64,000 nt of DNA, taken from Sthenelais limicola (Eukaryota > Annelida > Polychaeta > Phyllodocida > Sigalionidae). The notes under the pieces are model-generated. The model had not been told where the DNA came from and searched no databases. It worked only from the letters and a program-made list of their open reading frames with translations. Made by a program: the position numbers and the translations under genes. This document shows, in pieces, positions 53,980 to 64,000 of this stretch. The stretch lies in NCBI GenBank assembly GCA_942159475.1, contig OW804097.1:56006986-56070985 (forward strand). The letters are read 5' to 3'. Each line of letters opens with the position of its first letter. Position 1 is the stretch's first letter.

Positions 53980-55893
53980 TTATTTCATCCTGGTCAGTCC
54001 GAAATTGGCAGCGTAATATGGTGAGGCGGGGGAGGGGGCAGGGATATGCTCGAGGGAACGAGAGCCAGTCCTAGCGCCTGGAGTGGCCTCTCCCTCCTCT
54101 CGATCTAGGTCTTGGAGGGCTAGGGCTACAGGGTGGTGGGTTGGGGGTCCTATTGGGATCTTCTCTCGGGGCTTAAGGTTTCTCAGACAACACAAAAGGT
54201 TGACTTTGCCTCTTGGGGCGAGCCCCTTTCGGCGGAGGTAGATTATTCCCAGGGTCATGACTCCTAGGAGAGTGGGGATGAGAGTGGCTATACCCCAGAT
54301 AGAACTTTCGGACCAAGGGGTGGAGGAAATCAGGGGGGAAATGGGTTTAGGAAAATCTGTCAGGGCTAGTAAGGGTATTTCAGCTCTTGGCAGGAAAGTC
54401 AATTGCTGATCTAAATGGGGGTAAAGGGATAATTTGCCATAAGTCAGATTAAACCCGGGGAGGGGCATAATCTTGGGGATGGGGAGGGTTATATGGGACT
54501 CATGGCGTTGGATGCTACTCACACGCCAATCCTTTCCGACCAGGAGACAACCGCCTTCTAAAATCACCCTGGCATGCCGATGATACGTTTGTATCACTGG
54601 TTTTTGCCCAGGGCACCTCAAGATTGTTTCCAGAGGTTCATAAATAGCCAGAATTACAGAAGAAATGGACTCTCCCTCTCTAAACACTTGGTTTGTTAAG
54701 TTATTTCTTTTTACAATCTGCGCCTTACAAAGGTCTGGCTTTTTACCTAAAATAATATTTGTTTCGCAGGTCGGGGTTAGATGCTCTATTGCAGCTGAGC
54801 AAATCTGGGGTTCAAACCCGATACAATGCTGAGGAAGAAATGACGCGCTGGATATGCTATCTAGGGCCACCTCCTCTTCTCCTACCAACTTTCTCAGGTG
54901 GTCAGCACCATATGGGACCGGAAAATACTTTAATCTATAGTGTAAAAATTGAGTGCCTGAAACTGCCGGAATTACTGTCTGGTATATTAGCTCCTGTTCG
55001 CCCTCTAATAATAGTCGAACGTTCAGGTGTCTATAATACCAGCGGTTATCTTGTGGGGTGTAATGTTTCCCTTCTTGTAATTTAGACAATATTTCTGATA
55101 AGTAGGCCAGTGGTAAAATCTGGTCTGTTAAGAATCCCCTTTCCAGCTGAATGCGCTGGCGATAAAATAATTCGTTTTGACGGTGGTAATTTTCCACCGC
55201 CCTACTCACTCGCTGCAATAGAATATCCACTTCCCTTTTCATATGAATTCTGTGAATATCTTTACTGAAACCATTTAACTGTGTTAGAATGTCTGTCACT
55301 TGGCGGGAGATGTTACTTGCTGCAGCTTGGAGCTGCGCGATGTCCAAGCGGTTCTCTGTCATGTAGAGCCTTGTCTGATTCAACACCGACACCATTTCTT
55401 CCTGACAATGGGCCAATGCGCTCTCGCTAGCCTGTGCTTCTTGTACTGCAGACCTTAATTCGTTCACCTGTCCTACAGTAGCGGTGCCAAACAAGGCACG
55501 GCTTAGCGAGCCCACAAAATTGAATAGGCCTCTCTTCCTTCGGGTGTCTTGTTGGACTGGTGTTGGAATCTCTGCCTGGAGGAAACCCATGTGCTCCTCC
55601 CAGGCACTGACATCTCCGTCTCCCACAACCTCCGCCTGTTTGAGTTCTCCAATTCGCCTCCTTAGGACGGAGACCCAAGCACTGACAGGAGGGGGCGTGG
55701 GGGGGTGTAGAACGATCACTGTTGTCCAAGTCGCGGTCAGGGCTCTGACCTCCCCTTCCTCATACACCAACACCCCTTCCTCCTCAAACAAATCGCCATT
55801 AGCCATCATAGCCAGGGCGATTATGAGGAGGGACTGGAAGGTGTAGGATGAGAGAAGTCCGTCACTGGTGGTGCCCCTGGGTCGAACTCCCAT
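53980..55893 (-). CDS. env: Env-like fusion glycoprotein (baculovirus F / errantivirus type)
   Basis: Minus frame of 637 codons, overlapping the pol end by 73 bases in another frame. N-terminal hydrophobic segment at about residues 20-31 (signal-like). A furin-type site RRKR at 118-121 is followed at once by a Gly/Phe-rich fusion-peptide-like stretch (GLFNFVGSLSRALFG), then a long helical region with heptads (150-250). Cys-containing ectodomain with several N-glycosylation sites (NQT, NIS, NLT). A transmembrane segment lies at about 530-553 (IATLIPTLLGVMTLGIIYL), then a basic, Pro-rich tail of about 80 residues. Cleavage site plus fusion peptide is the hallmark of baculovirus F and insect errantivirus Env proteins. 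Presumably reaches mRNA by splicing, as in errantiviruses (inference). The frame is unbroken. Confidence 0.88.
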   Translation of the reverse strand: MGVRPRGTTSDGLLSSYTFQSLLIIALAMMANGDLFEEEGVLVYEEGEVRALTATWTTVIVLHPPTPPPVSAWVSVLRRRIGELKQAEVVGDGDVSAWEEHMGFLQAEIPTPVQQDTRRKRGLFNFVGSLSRALFGTATVGQVNELRSAVQEAQASESALAHCQEEMVSVLNQTRLYMTENRLDIAQLQAAASNISRQVTDILTQLNGFSKDIHRIHMKREVDILLQRVSRAVENYHRQNELFYRQRIQLERGFLTDQILPLAYLSEILSKLQEGKHYTPQDNRWYYRHLNVRLLLEGEQELIYQTVIPAVSGTQFLHYRLKYFPVPYGADHLRKLVGEEEVALDSISSASFLPQHCIGFEPQICSAAIEHLTPTCETNIILGKKPDLCKAQIVKRNNLTNQVFREGESISSVILAIYEPLETILRCPGQKPVIQTYHRHARVILEGGCLLVGKDWRVSSIQRHESHITLPIPKIMPLPGFNLTYGKLSLYPHLDQQLTFLPRAEIPLLALTDFPKPISPLISSTPWSESSIWGIATLIPTLLGVMTLGIIYLRRKGLAPRGKVNLLCCLRNLKPREKIPIGPPTHHPVALALQDLDREEGEATPGARTGSRSLEHIPAPSPASPYYAANFGLTRMK

Positions 55894-58800
55894 GGTTGGG
55901 GCTGTGGTGGGGGTGACGGTGGGGGTGGGGGTGTAGGTGGTGGTGATGGTGGGGGTATACAGGGCAGCTTCCTCGGCCTCTGCACGGGTGAAGTGGGCGT
56001 GGCTGGGTTTGGTGAGGAGTCAGGCCTTCCCCTCTTAGTAGAGCCTAGAGGGTGGAACACTTTGATCCTCTTTTCAGTGCATTCAGAGGTGGTGGTCAAG
56101 GCCTTGGGTTTAGGGCACTTGGTTGGGGTCTCTATCCTCCCTCTTTTTGCCCTTGACCTTGTAACAGGACCTGGTGGTGGTGTGCGCGGGGGAGCAGTCT
56201 CCACAGCAACGGCTGGTGGCAGGGGTCGGCGCAATGTAACTGGCTTGGGTGAAGCTAGTACTAGCACCTTCTCCCTCGGCGGTCGCTGCTGGGGTGGGCG
56301 TGGCACTTGTTGTGGTTGAGGTGGGCGTGGCACTTGGTCCTCGTCCTCCACGTGCATGTGCTCGTCCTCTGGTTGCTCTGCTCTCGCTTGGTCTTCCTGT
56401 TCTATCTGAATTGGAGGAGGCATGTTTGGTATGGGTAAATAAACAGTGTCGGGCACTGCCCTAGGCTGGGGTGGGGGAGGTGGTGGAACATGAACTTGTT
56501 GAGCTTTTTGGGCTTGTCTCCGAGCCTTATTTCTCTTTCCTTGACCCGCCCTCGGTTGCCTAGTTCTCAGTATATCCCATTCTATTTCCCCAGATACCAT
56601 TTTTACCCTATCCCTATTTATACGCCTGCGTTCACCCTGGGGTCCCCTCATAGTTAGGGTGGTACCCCTTATCCCCGTTATTACATAACCATGATCCCAC
56701 TTGGGATCTAATGGAGCGCTGGTGCCTGATAGCACCACCACATGATCCCCTATTTTTAGATCCTTTGCATTTGCTCTGGCCCTTAATCTCTCATAATTAG
56801 CCACTCTACTGGCCTCAGTGCGCTCAGCAGCTTCTCTGAACGCATCTGTTAAGGCCTGTAGGCGCTCACTGAGTACGGCATCTTCTGTTCCCTCTGGAGT
56901 GGGGAATATTTTAGAAAAGGGATATCTTGGATTGGTGCCAAAAGTTAAAAAATATGGTGTAAAACCAGTTACACAAGAAGTGGAGACTCTATGTGCCCAG
57001 AGGGTTGGACCTAAATGGCTCTCCCACTCTGCTGGTCTTGCATTGATGAATTTTCTTAGTATATTTTTAAAAGTTTTGTTAAATCTTTCGATTTTACCGT
57101 TTGTCTGGGGGTGAAAAGCCGTAGAATGCCTTACTTCAGTGCCTATGGATTTAAGGTACCCTTCCACTTGCTGGTTCATAAATTCGAGTCCCCGGTCGGT
57201 GATGAGCACCTCTGGGGGGCCATACCTAGGGACATATTCATTAGCCAGATAATCAGCAATGTTTTTAGCTGCTTTGGAGGGTATGGGTTTGACTTCTACC
57301 CAGCCAGTTGCGTGATCTATTACAGTCAAGATGTATCTATTACCTTTATCAGAGACTGGGAAGGGACCACAGAGATCCATTCCCAGTATCTGACCAGGAT
57401 ATTTTGCTATTGGCATCGCAGTAGGAGGTACACGCGCCCTACCCACTCTGTTTACAGCACACCTAGCGCATCGGATTAAGACATTATAGGTATCTCTTCT
57501 CATGGTGGGCCATTTATAAGCCTCTTGGATCCTATCTAGGGTCTTCCTCATGCCCTGGTGGCCTACTTCAGTGTGGGCGCGCCTCACTACTCTATGCCTA
57601 GCTGAGGGTGGCAGGACCAGGCGGGGGTAGGCTGGCTTGCCTGGGGGAGGGGTGAGAGTAAACAGCATGCCATCAATTATGGTGTAATCCCCCTCATCCT
57701 CCATCCCCTGTTGAAATTGTTCCAACTCCCTCTGTTCTAAACGTATTTTGTCTTTCTCGAGTTTATCAAATTCCCAAGGAATTTCATCTATTTCCTCCAA
57801 GGCACAGACTTCAAGAGAACTGAGAGTCGGCCCTTCCTTCTTGGGGTTTGTTTTTATTCGAGAAAGCATGTCTGCCCGGATATTGTTTGCCCCTTTTCTA
57901 TATTCAATGGGAGCCCCAAACTCTGCTATTAATACCGCCCATCTTTGAATTTTGGTGTTTTTAACTTCTCCCACAAACAGAGACTTTAAAGGCTTGTGGT
58001 CAGTGTAAATTTTGAATTCGCTACCCTGTAGATAAGGTCTGAGCTTGTTTAAGGCATACACGATTGCATAAGCTTCCTTTTCAATCGTAGCCCAATTGAG
58101 TTGTGGCCCAGAGAGTTGTTTAGAGATATACTGAACTGGCCTCTCTATGCCTTCACTATCAGACTGGACCAATATGGCCCCTATTGCGTAATCACACGCA
58201 TCGCTATAGAGACGATAAGGCTTATCCAACTGGGGGTGCGCCATTACTCTATCTGAAGTTAGTAATTCCTTCAGAGTTTCAAATGAGCTTTGCTGCTCTT
58301 CCAACCATTCGAACCTGGCATACGTTTTGGTAAGTTTGACCAAGGGATGAGCTACCTTAGCATAATCTGGGATACATTGACGGTAATACCCAGTCATTCC
58401 TAGGAAGGAGCGAATTCCGCTCACATCCTCTGGAGGTAGCATATCCCTGATAGCACTACATTTATCTGGGTGGGAATTAATTCCATCTTTTGAAACTTGG
58501 TAGCCGAGGAGATCTACCTTCTCTTGTTTGAAAATACATTTACTCTTTTTGACTGTAATTCCGTATTCTTCTAATTTATCAAACACCAGAGCCAAATGGT
58601 GATCATGCTCCTCTTCAGATTTGGAATAGATTACAATATCATCTATGAAAGTCATGCAAAATTTGCCAATAAATTCCGAAAACATTTTGTTCATGGCCCG
58701 TTGAAAGACGGCTGGTGCGTTAGTGAGTCCAAAAGGCATCCTACGGAATTGAAATAGGCCCCTATGACACACAAACGCTGTCTTTTCCATGCTATCCGGG

Positions 58801-59632
58801 TCCATCTCTACTTGCCAGTAGCCGCTTTTTAGGTCGATGGTGGAAAAGACAGTTGATCCTGCTAAACTGTCAAAAATATCTTGAATATTTGGAAGTGGAT
58901 GAGCATCCTTTTTGCTTACAGAGTTTAGTTTTCTGAAATCGACACAAGGTCTATTGCTCCCATCTTTCTTTGGGACCAACAATATCGGGCTTCCCCATGC
59001 TGAGCTGCTGGGTTCTATTACTCCCAGCTCCAGCATTTCATCTAATTCTTTATCTACAAGTTTTCTCTTGGCCAGGGGCAAACGATAGGGGCGTTGATTA
59101 ATTGGGCGCGCATTTCCAGTATCTATGTGCATTTTCACATCTTTAAAGGTACCTAATTTTCCCTGCTTTCCTATGCCAAAAACAGCGGGGTATTTTTCTT
59201 CCCATGCTTCTGCCTCTGTGTGGATAGAGGCGAATTCTTGATCTGCACTACCCACTTGTTGCCTTCTGTAACTTTTTCCTTCCAAAATTACCTTTCTTTT
59301 TCGGAAGCTAATTTGGGCATCTAATATAAATAAGGCATCATCCCCCAGAAGCAGTTCATGGTGAAGTTTTCTTACAATATAAACTGGAAATGAGCTACCC
59401 CCCAAGTTAACTATCGCCTGCCCTTCAGTTTTAAGATCATGACCAGAGAGTGATTTAAGAGATTCCCCCTTTGTCAATACGAGAGGCCGATGATGGGTTT
59501 TGCAAAAGGCTCTCCATACATCCTCCCGCATTAGACTCCTTGATGCGCCGATATCAATGAGGGCACGCATCTCCATCCCCGCCACTGAGATGGAGAGGCA
59601 GAACCTCTCATCCGGCGTTTCTATTCCCCCTG
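55821..59632 (-). CDS. pol: Pol polyprotein: protease, RT, RNase H, integrase
   Basis: Minus frame open from about 59632; first ATG at 59585, 1254 codons from there. Protease RALIDIGASRSL (DIG instead of DTG) at about residue 8-18. RT at about 165-350: NRPCVDFRKLNSV, FSTIDLKSGYWQV (motif A), RRMPFGLTNAPAVFQ (motif B), MTFIDDIVIYSKS (motif C), KVDLLGYQVSKDG. RNase H at about 450-570: RLYSDACDYAIGAIL, WATIEKEAYAIVYAL, FKIYTDHKPL, NIRADMLSR. Integrase: HTEVGHQGMRKTL and CARCAVNRV (HHCC), then LGMDLCGPFP, VLITDRGLEFM and HPQTNGKIERFN (DDE). It ends with a long Pro-rich tail of about 190 residues that overlaps env. Reached from gag by a -1 shift, judging from the frames. Intact. Confidence 0.96.
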
Positions 59633-59636
59633 GTTA
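59621..59636 (-). promoter_or_regulatory. Candidate -1 frameshift site between gag and pol
   Basis: On the minus strand the gag codons read CAG GGG GAA TAG. The pol frame is -1 to gag and is open only from the TAA at 59636-59634 onward, so the shift must happen within these few codons. G-GGG-GAA (59630-59624) allows re-pairing of the GGG tRNA after slipping back one base. A downstream stem or pseudoknot would be expected but was not worked out. Confidence 0.55.
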
Positions 59637-60799
59637 ACATATTTGGCTGGCTTTTGAGTGGTAGAGGCCATCTGCATGGCTGCCACCACTGCAGCCTGTA
59701 CATGTGCATAGCGGTGGGAACATTCTCTTGCGAAGTGTCCCTCCTCCCCACACTCATAACAGACATTTTTACCCCTAAACCTCTTCCCTCCTCCCTGCTT
59801 ATTTTTTTCCGGTCCTGGATTATCATTTCCCTTCCCTTTCCCTTTCCCTGGGTGATTTACTACCTGAGAACTGGCGATCGGGGGTGGGGGATAGGACGTG
59901 TTGAAATATGGGGGATACATAGGCAACATGGGTGTCTGAAAGGGGTACTGGGGTGCTGCACCTGATTGGGGAACGATCACTGTGGGGTTGGATGGTTTCC
60001 CCGTCTCCATCCTCTCTACTAATTTCGTAAGGTAATTCACCTTAGACTCCAAATCAGCTATCAGCTTCCAATCTGAAGCATCTGTGGGATTTGGCCCAGA
60101 GGGGGCCATTTTCTTAGGGAGGATAGCCCCAATTTCCATTGGTTCATCCTTCCTATCCCCTCTGGTAGGCTGTCCTGCCAGAGCGAATGTGTGAGCCGCA
60201 GCTGAGGCTTGTCTTATTGCCTCAGCCAGGGTATCAGGGCGAGCAGCAAATACGTCATGACGTATTTGCTCATCCCTGAGTCCCAACACAAAATTCCTGA
60301 CCAACGTCTCTTGGACTATCTCGTGGTCCAGGTTATCCACGCTGTAAGCCCTCTGAGACGCTAGTTGGAACTTGCGTCCGTATTGTTTTGCATCCTCATA
60401 TGGGAGCTGATAGAGATCGGTGAGCCTTGCTCGCAGCTGCTGTTCCTCCTCTTCATTCATGAAGAGGCGGAAAATCTCAGCCCTCGCCAGATCCCATGTC
60501 CTATTGGCCGGTACCTGTAGGAATCCTGCCACGCACCTCGCTAGAGGCCCGCTGGCAAGAGTTCCCAAAAGCTCTAGAGTGAGCGTATCATTCGCTACAC
60601 AGTAGGCTTTTGCCCTGCTTATTCCATCTAGCCACTCTCTCAAAGTGTCCTTATTGGACCCATCATTTACTCCTAGCATGGCGCCATGGCGTTCCATGCG
60701 CCTTCTGACCTCCTTAATAGCTGCAAACCTGGCCCTCCTTTGACCCTCATCAAGCATGGCCAAGTCCGCGGCATTGAGATCCCAATTGATGTCCGCCAT
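59621..60799 (-). CDS. gag: Gag of the env-bearing gypsy element
   Basis: Minus frame, 392 codons, MADINWDLNAADLAML. Capsid-like helices (LREWLDGISRAKAYC, RTWDLARAEIFRLF, YEDAKQYGRKFQLASQRAY, FVLGLRDEQIRHDVF), then a Pro/Tyr-rich linker, a basic run (GKGKGKGNDN, GGGKRFRGK) and one zinc knuckle CYECGEEGHFARECSH at about residue 345. It forms particles and binds RNA. The 5' leader between the 5' LTR and the ATG is 361 bases. The stop TAG (59623-59621) follows directly after the shift site GGGGGAA. Intact. Confidence 0.95.
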   Translation of the reverse strand: MADINWDLNAADLAMLDEGQRRARFAAIKEVRRRMERHGAMLGVNDGSNKDTLREWLDGISRAKAYCVANDTLTLELLGTLASGPLARCVAGFLQVPANRTWDLARAEIFRLFMNEEEEQQLRARLTDLYQLPYEDAKQYGRKFQLASQRAYSVDNLDHEIVQETLVRNFVLGLRDEQIRHDVFAARPDTLAEAIRQASAAAHTFALAGQPTRGDRKDEPMEIGAILPKKMAPSGPNPTDASDWKLIADLESKVNYLTKLVERMETGKPSNPTVIVPQSGAAPQYPFQTPMLPMYPPYFNTSYPPPPIASSQVVNHPGKGKGKGNDNPGPEKNKQGGGKRFRGKNVCYECGEEGHFARECSHRYAHVQAAVVAAMQMASTTQKPAKYVNQGE

Positions 60800-61160
60800 G
60801 TTTTACACTTTGTTGAGAGAGTGAGAGTAAAGAAAAAAAAAGAAAACTAGATGGCACAAGGTACAGAGTTATAACCAACAGAACCCAGAACCTAGCAAAG
60901 TTTTTACCCCGAACATTGCTCACCCACTCTCCTTGTATTATGAGTGTTTGAGTGTGATCATTCTCCCAACCCTATACAGTGGCCCAGATCCACCCTCCAT
61001 ACATCCCATAAATACAATTTATAAGCTCAATCAGAGTTTTTAGAGTTCCACTCACCTACTCTTCCAGCTCATCCTGCCTCTCCTAGGCTATGTCTCACTT
61101 CCAGTCAGAAGATTGGGTTGTTGCTCAACTTAGCAACAAGTCCCAGAAGTGGTTCGCCAG

Positions 61161-61739
61161 TGTAAAGAATCACTAAGGGTTTTTAGCCCATAGGTTCAGT
61201 AAGATGAAGAAGTGAGACAAGAAGTCCGAGGTTGTAGTTCGTCTGGATTCGGCCTAGGCGGTGGTGACTCAGCGAGTAACAGAGTACCTAGGTCCGAATG
61301 GTCACTTTATTTTATACTCCACAATCATGAATTATTCATACAATCAAACCCAGGAAATATTCCACTAGCTCTTCCCCTTCCCTCTAATTGGTTGAGGGAG
61401 AGAGAATCTTCCTTGCCCACACGCCGACCTCTGCTCCCCAGGCAGAGACCATAAAAGGAGTGCATGCAGGTCGGATCCCTCTCCTCAGCCTTCCCCCTCC
61501 CACCCCTTACTCATAGATCCCATGGCTCGTGCCAGCCCCCCCTCCCTCTTAGCCCTTCCCCCCTCTTGATACCCCAGAGCAGTGTATAAGTAATTAGGTC
61601 GGGCTGGGGGAGGTGGGGTGAGCCCTGAGTGGCTCATCTCCCCCTCCCTCCTGGCCAGGCCACGTGTGGCGTGCGTGCCCTGACCATGATCAGGGCTAAA
61701 TAGGTCGGGTCTGGGATCCAAAGATGCCAATTCTTTACA
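61161..61739 (-). repeat. 5' LTR of the env-bearing gypsy element
   Basis: 579 bp partner of 52443-53020. On the minus strand it ends TTCTTTACA, followed by one base and a TGGCGAACC primer-binding-type sequence (61159 downward). Confidence 0.97.
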
Positions 61740-62738
61740 ATAGGTTATAAATTGTTGACCGTACATCCTATGGCAGTCCTTGGCAAACAACCGAAGCAAT
61801 TGTCCGGCATATTCGACATAGCTCTGGTCTTGGACAAGCTCATCAGACAGGAGGATCCTCATGGCAACACTTAGGCCAAGGAAGTGGCGATACTGCTCCT
61901 TGGGTATGTTGTCCTTCAGAGCTACTGGACCCGCATACAAGAGGAAGAATCGGAATTCTGTTGCCTTCCATCGCTCCATTTCATCGATTCCCCGAGTTTG
62001 TCGTTGAAATGCAGATGGTATATGTGGTTTCATGGCAGTCAAGCTGGCTGTTATTGCGTCTAACTGCCCTGTCCCTAGCTTGAATGGACTTCCTGGCCTT
62101 TTCCATACTCCTAGCAAACGACGAACAACACCAAGACATACCAGGTGCATATAGTCGAGTACAAAAGCAGTCACCATCGGAATGTTCAGTGGGCTCACTG
62201 CAAGTGGAGAGACTGCTACTTGGTGCTCTTCGTAGCTTCCAGCTGCAAAGCCCTCATCTGTGCGTAGCTCCTCGGTTAAGGACAACAACCTGACAGAGCG
62301 ATCATAGATCCCATGCACAGTGCACCTCTCACAAGAAGAGTAGCCAGTGTGTCCAGTAATACATTTCATGAATGCACGCGCTGGTGCATCACACACAAAT
62401 GCACGGAGACGGAGCTTATACGTTTTGCCATTGTGTCTGATATCACTGGCACAGAGGGTCTCAAGCTCTTCTATGAAGTCGTGCAGGTAGTCGTGCACAT
62501 TGTTTGGTTTCTGCTTCCCAGTCCAGTGTGCTATGCCAAAGGGGTTGCCGCCATTCACATTTGCAAGAATGGGCCACAGCTGGACTGCACTGCTGTTATA
62601 GAGTGGAATTCCATCAACATTCACATTGAGCAACAATTCCTCATTGGTTTCTGGACAGCGATTAATGAGCTGGGTAAGACAACCCACCACTGCCCATATC
62701 TCAAAATGAAACATATCATATGAGATTTCATTCCAGTG
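61740..62738 (-). pseudogene. CACTA/tnp2-like transposase, 5' part, cut off by the gypsy-env insertion
   Basis: The minus frame from about 62738 (after a TGA) includes HWNEISYDMFHFEIWAVVGC, with the first ATG at 62714. Core: LLLNVNVDGIPLYNSS (first Asp), WPILANVNGGNPFGIAHWTG, LRAFVCDAPARAFMK (second Asp), GHTGYSSCERCTVHGIYD (zinc pair), VLDYMHLVCLGVVRRLLGVW, RWKATEFRFFLLYAGP and HRMYGQQFITY, then the LTR. The D, D, CxxC, DxMHL pattern matches tnp2-type transposases of CACTA/EnSpm-like elements. Removing one ATAG copy and the insertion continues the frame ITY|NIHS into 52438. An upstream exon is probably missing or outside; no CACTA terminus was identified. The frame has no other lesion. Confidence 0.75.
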
Positions 62739-63066
62739 AGGCTCCTTTTTGTCTCAATATGACGAAATAAATAAATAGACAATAAATAATCTAATGCGTG
62801 GTGATTGGCCTCAATTCCCGTCAAGATCCAGTGCTTGAATAAAATCCAATTTGCAGCGTTGTAACTTGTAGACAATAAACATATGAAATAATCTAAATAA
62901 TTCTTGAGGATTTTGATAGCTCTTGCTCCCTAGAAGTATCAGAAACAACAATTTATAACTTGATTCAATGTTTGTGAGGTCCTTCTTGGAAGAAATGTGG
63001 AGAAATATATCGATAACAGAGAATAATGTCCGGAGAGTCGATTCTCCCAGCGCAGCTGATCGCTGC
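62739..63066. other. Non-coding stretch upstream of the transposase exon
   Basis: AT-rich. It may be an intron of the transposase gene cut by LINE F; no splice acceptor was assigned with confidence. Confidence 0.4.
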
Positions 63067-64000
63067 TTTTTTTTTTTTTAAAGATTTTATTTTCACTAGG
63101 TAATACAGGTATTCCCCTTCCCGGGGTTACTCACCCGCCCCTAGCTTGTGTACATTTTAGTAGGGGGGTGTTTTTATACATACATATATATATAAATATA
63201 TACAGATCATAGCACTGATTTGATTTTATAAGTATAGATACATTATCTGCCAGATTGCCACTTCCAAGAGGAAGACGTTGGTGCTGGTGGAGTGTTTCTG
63301 GTCAGGCTTATTTTAGGCTTGCAATGTAATGACAATTTTCCCTTTTGCCACTCTAATTCCTCAATGGAGTGTTAAGGGAGGTATGTACATAGAAGAAACA
63401 GTTAGAGATAGATCCGATAAAATTTTGTGTCCTTTATGCCACTCAGATCATTTTTGCTGGAGTGTTGAAGGCACATTTATAAGAAGAGAAAATAAAACAA
63501 TCAAATTCAATACTTGAAACATAGTACATACATAAAAGTTTTTTGGTTTTCGATTGGATTTTTCCTACTGTGCCACACAAATCAGTATGATTTGGTGTTA
63601 GTAGTTAATAGTTAATTGACCGATTATTCCTGATGGCATAGCTTAGAGGGTAGCTGAAGTGTATTACAGGTTGTTGTGTGTGTGTATAGTGAGCTATGAG
63701 ATTTTAAGGAGGTATGTCTCAAATTAGGTTAGTAGGGTAGATAGCCATAGTTTCTGGTTGGATTTTAGGGCTTCAATGGTTCCAATGTTCCTTTGTTTGG
63801 GTGAAAGTTCGTTCCAAGCTTGTGCACATTTAACTTGGACTGTATTTTCTCCCAGTTTTGATTTATATCTGGGTGTTTTTAGTGTTGGACCATCATGCAT
63901 GCGTGTGTTTCTGTTTGGGATGTTCGTGTAGGTGGGGTTGTTTGTTCTTTTAAAGGCTGCATGTCTAAGGTGGGTTAATCTTCTATTGTGCAGTAGTGAT
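63067..64000 (-). mobile_element. LINE F: ORF2 C-terminus, 3' UTR and poly(A), running off the window
   Basis: The minus strand enters at 64000 with about 91 open codons: LLHNRRLTHLRHAAFKRTNN, NRNTRMHDGPTLKTPRYKS and VQVKCAQAWNELSPKQRNI, ending LWLSTLLT and a stop at 63726-63724. The Arg/His-rich stretch followed by WNELSPKQR is the usual end of CR1/Jockey-type ORF2. The 3' UTR follows to a poly(A) seen as a T-run at 63067-63079. The rest of the element lies beyond the window. Confidence 0.75.

Larger units (their letters stand above)
52443..61739 (-). mobile_element. Intact env-bearing Ty3/gypsy retrotransposon (errantivirus-like), minus strand
   Basis: LTRs at 52443-53020 and 61161-61739 (578 and 579 bp) start TGTAAAGAA and end TTCTTTACA, and differ at only a handful of bases. 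ATAG flanks both sides (52439-52442 and 61740-61743). Minus-strand order: 5' LTR, gag (60799-59621), pol (59630s-55821), env (55893-53980), about 960 bp non-coding, 3' LTR. All three frames are open. The first bases after the 5' LTR read CTGGCGAACCACTTCTGG, a TGGCGA-type primer-binding site offset by one base. The element sits inside a transposase gene. Low LTR divergence and open frames indicate a very recent insertion. The 53021-53979 stretch between env and the 3' LTR has no gene. Confidence 0.97.

Noticed and set aside
54759..55085. Plus-strand 108-codon frame opposite env
   Set aside because: Shadow of the env frame on the other strand, no homology seen.

Overview
This window is eukaryotic, almost certainly from a marine invertebrate animal. 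It is AT-rich and gene-poor. It holds introns with GT-AG borders and AATAAA poly(A) signals, and it is dominated by animal-type transposable elements: several LINEs, two Ty3/gypsy elements, a tyrosine-recombinase (Ngaro/PAT-like) retrotransposon, Kolobok-, piggyBac- and CACTA-like DNA transposons, and MITEs. Nothing looks prokaryotic. I cannot fix the species.

Layout. 1-1763: decayed retroelement coding DNA in which a LINE ORF1-type RNA-binding protein is joined in one frame to a NADAR (YbiA-like) domain, followed by an SGNH-hydrolase-like reading frame. 1930-2507: diverged tandem repeats. 2590-4375: LINE RT relic. 4799-12358: a possible 7.5-kb Kolobok-like transposon with TTAA flanks and matching 16-bp ends. 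It contains a D/D/E transposase pseudogene, a small Cys-rich gene, a nested LINE and a nested Harbinger-like MITE. 12359-22498: mostly non-coding repeats (a MITE-like pair, tandem repeats, an 80-bp-arm hairpin, GC-rich repeats), with one plausible first coding exon of a type II membrane protein at 13738-13891. 22499-28522: complete but decayed Mag/SURL-like gypsy element on the minus strand, with LTRs, PBS, PPT and a perfect 5-bp target duplication, carrying nested insertions. 29511-33644: DNA-element candidate with about 0.55-kb inverted ends around a multicopy PIN/FEN1-like pseudogene. 33645-38029: a nearly intact Ngaro/PAT-like element with textbook split direct repeats (A1, then B1-A2-B2). 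38030-46200: LINE and piggyBac fragments, microsatellites and an unidentified Pro-rich ORF.

46655-62714 on the minus strand is the most structured part. A seven-exon DUF4806-type gene can be assembled with consistent splice phases (506 codons, no disruption). Just upstream, in the same orientation, is a CACTA/tnp2-like transposase gene. That transposase is split by a young, structurally intact, env-bearing Ty3/gypsy element (52443-61739). The two LTRs are nearly identical, gag, pol and env are open, there is a candidate -1 frameshift site, and a 4-bp target duplication whose removal closes the transposase frame exactly. A LINE 3' end enters from the right edge (63067-64000).

How the parts relate: nearly all genes here serve mobile elements. 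The order of nesting can be read in several places, for example LINE within Kolobok-like element, gypsy-env within transposase, and LINE within a DUF4806 intron. The DUF4806 gene and the neighbouring transposase may be two genes of one transposon. The only candidate host coding sequence unrelated to transposons is the short exon at 13738-13891.
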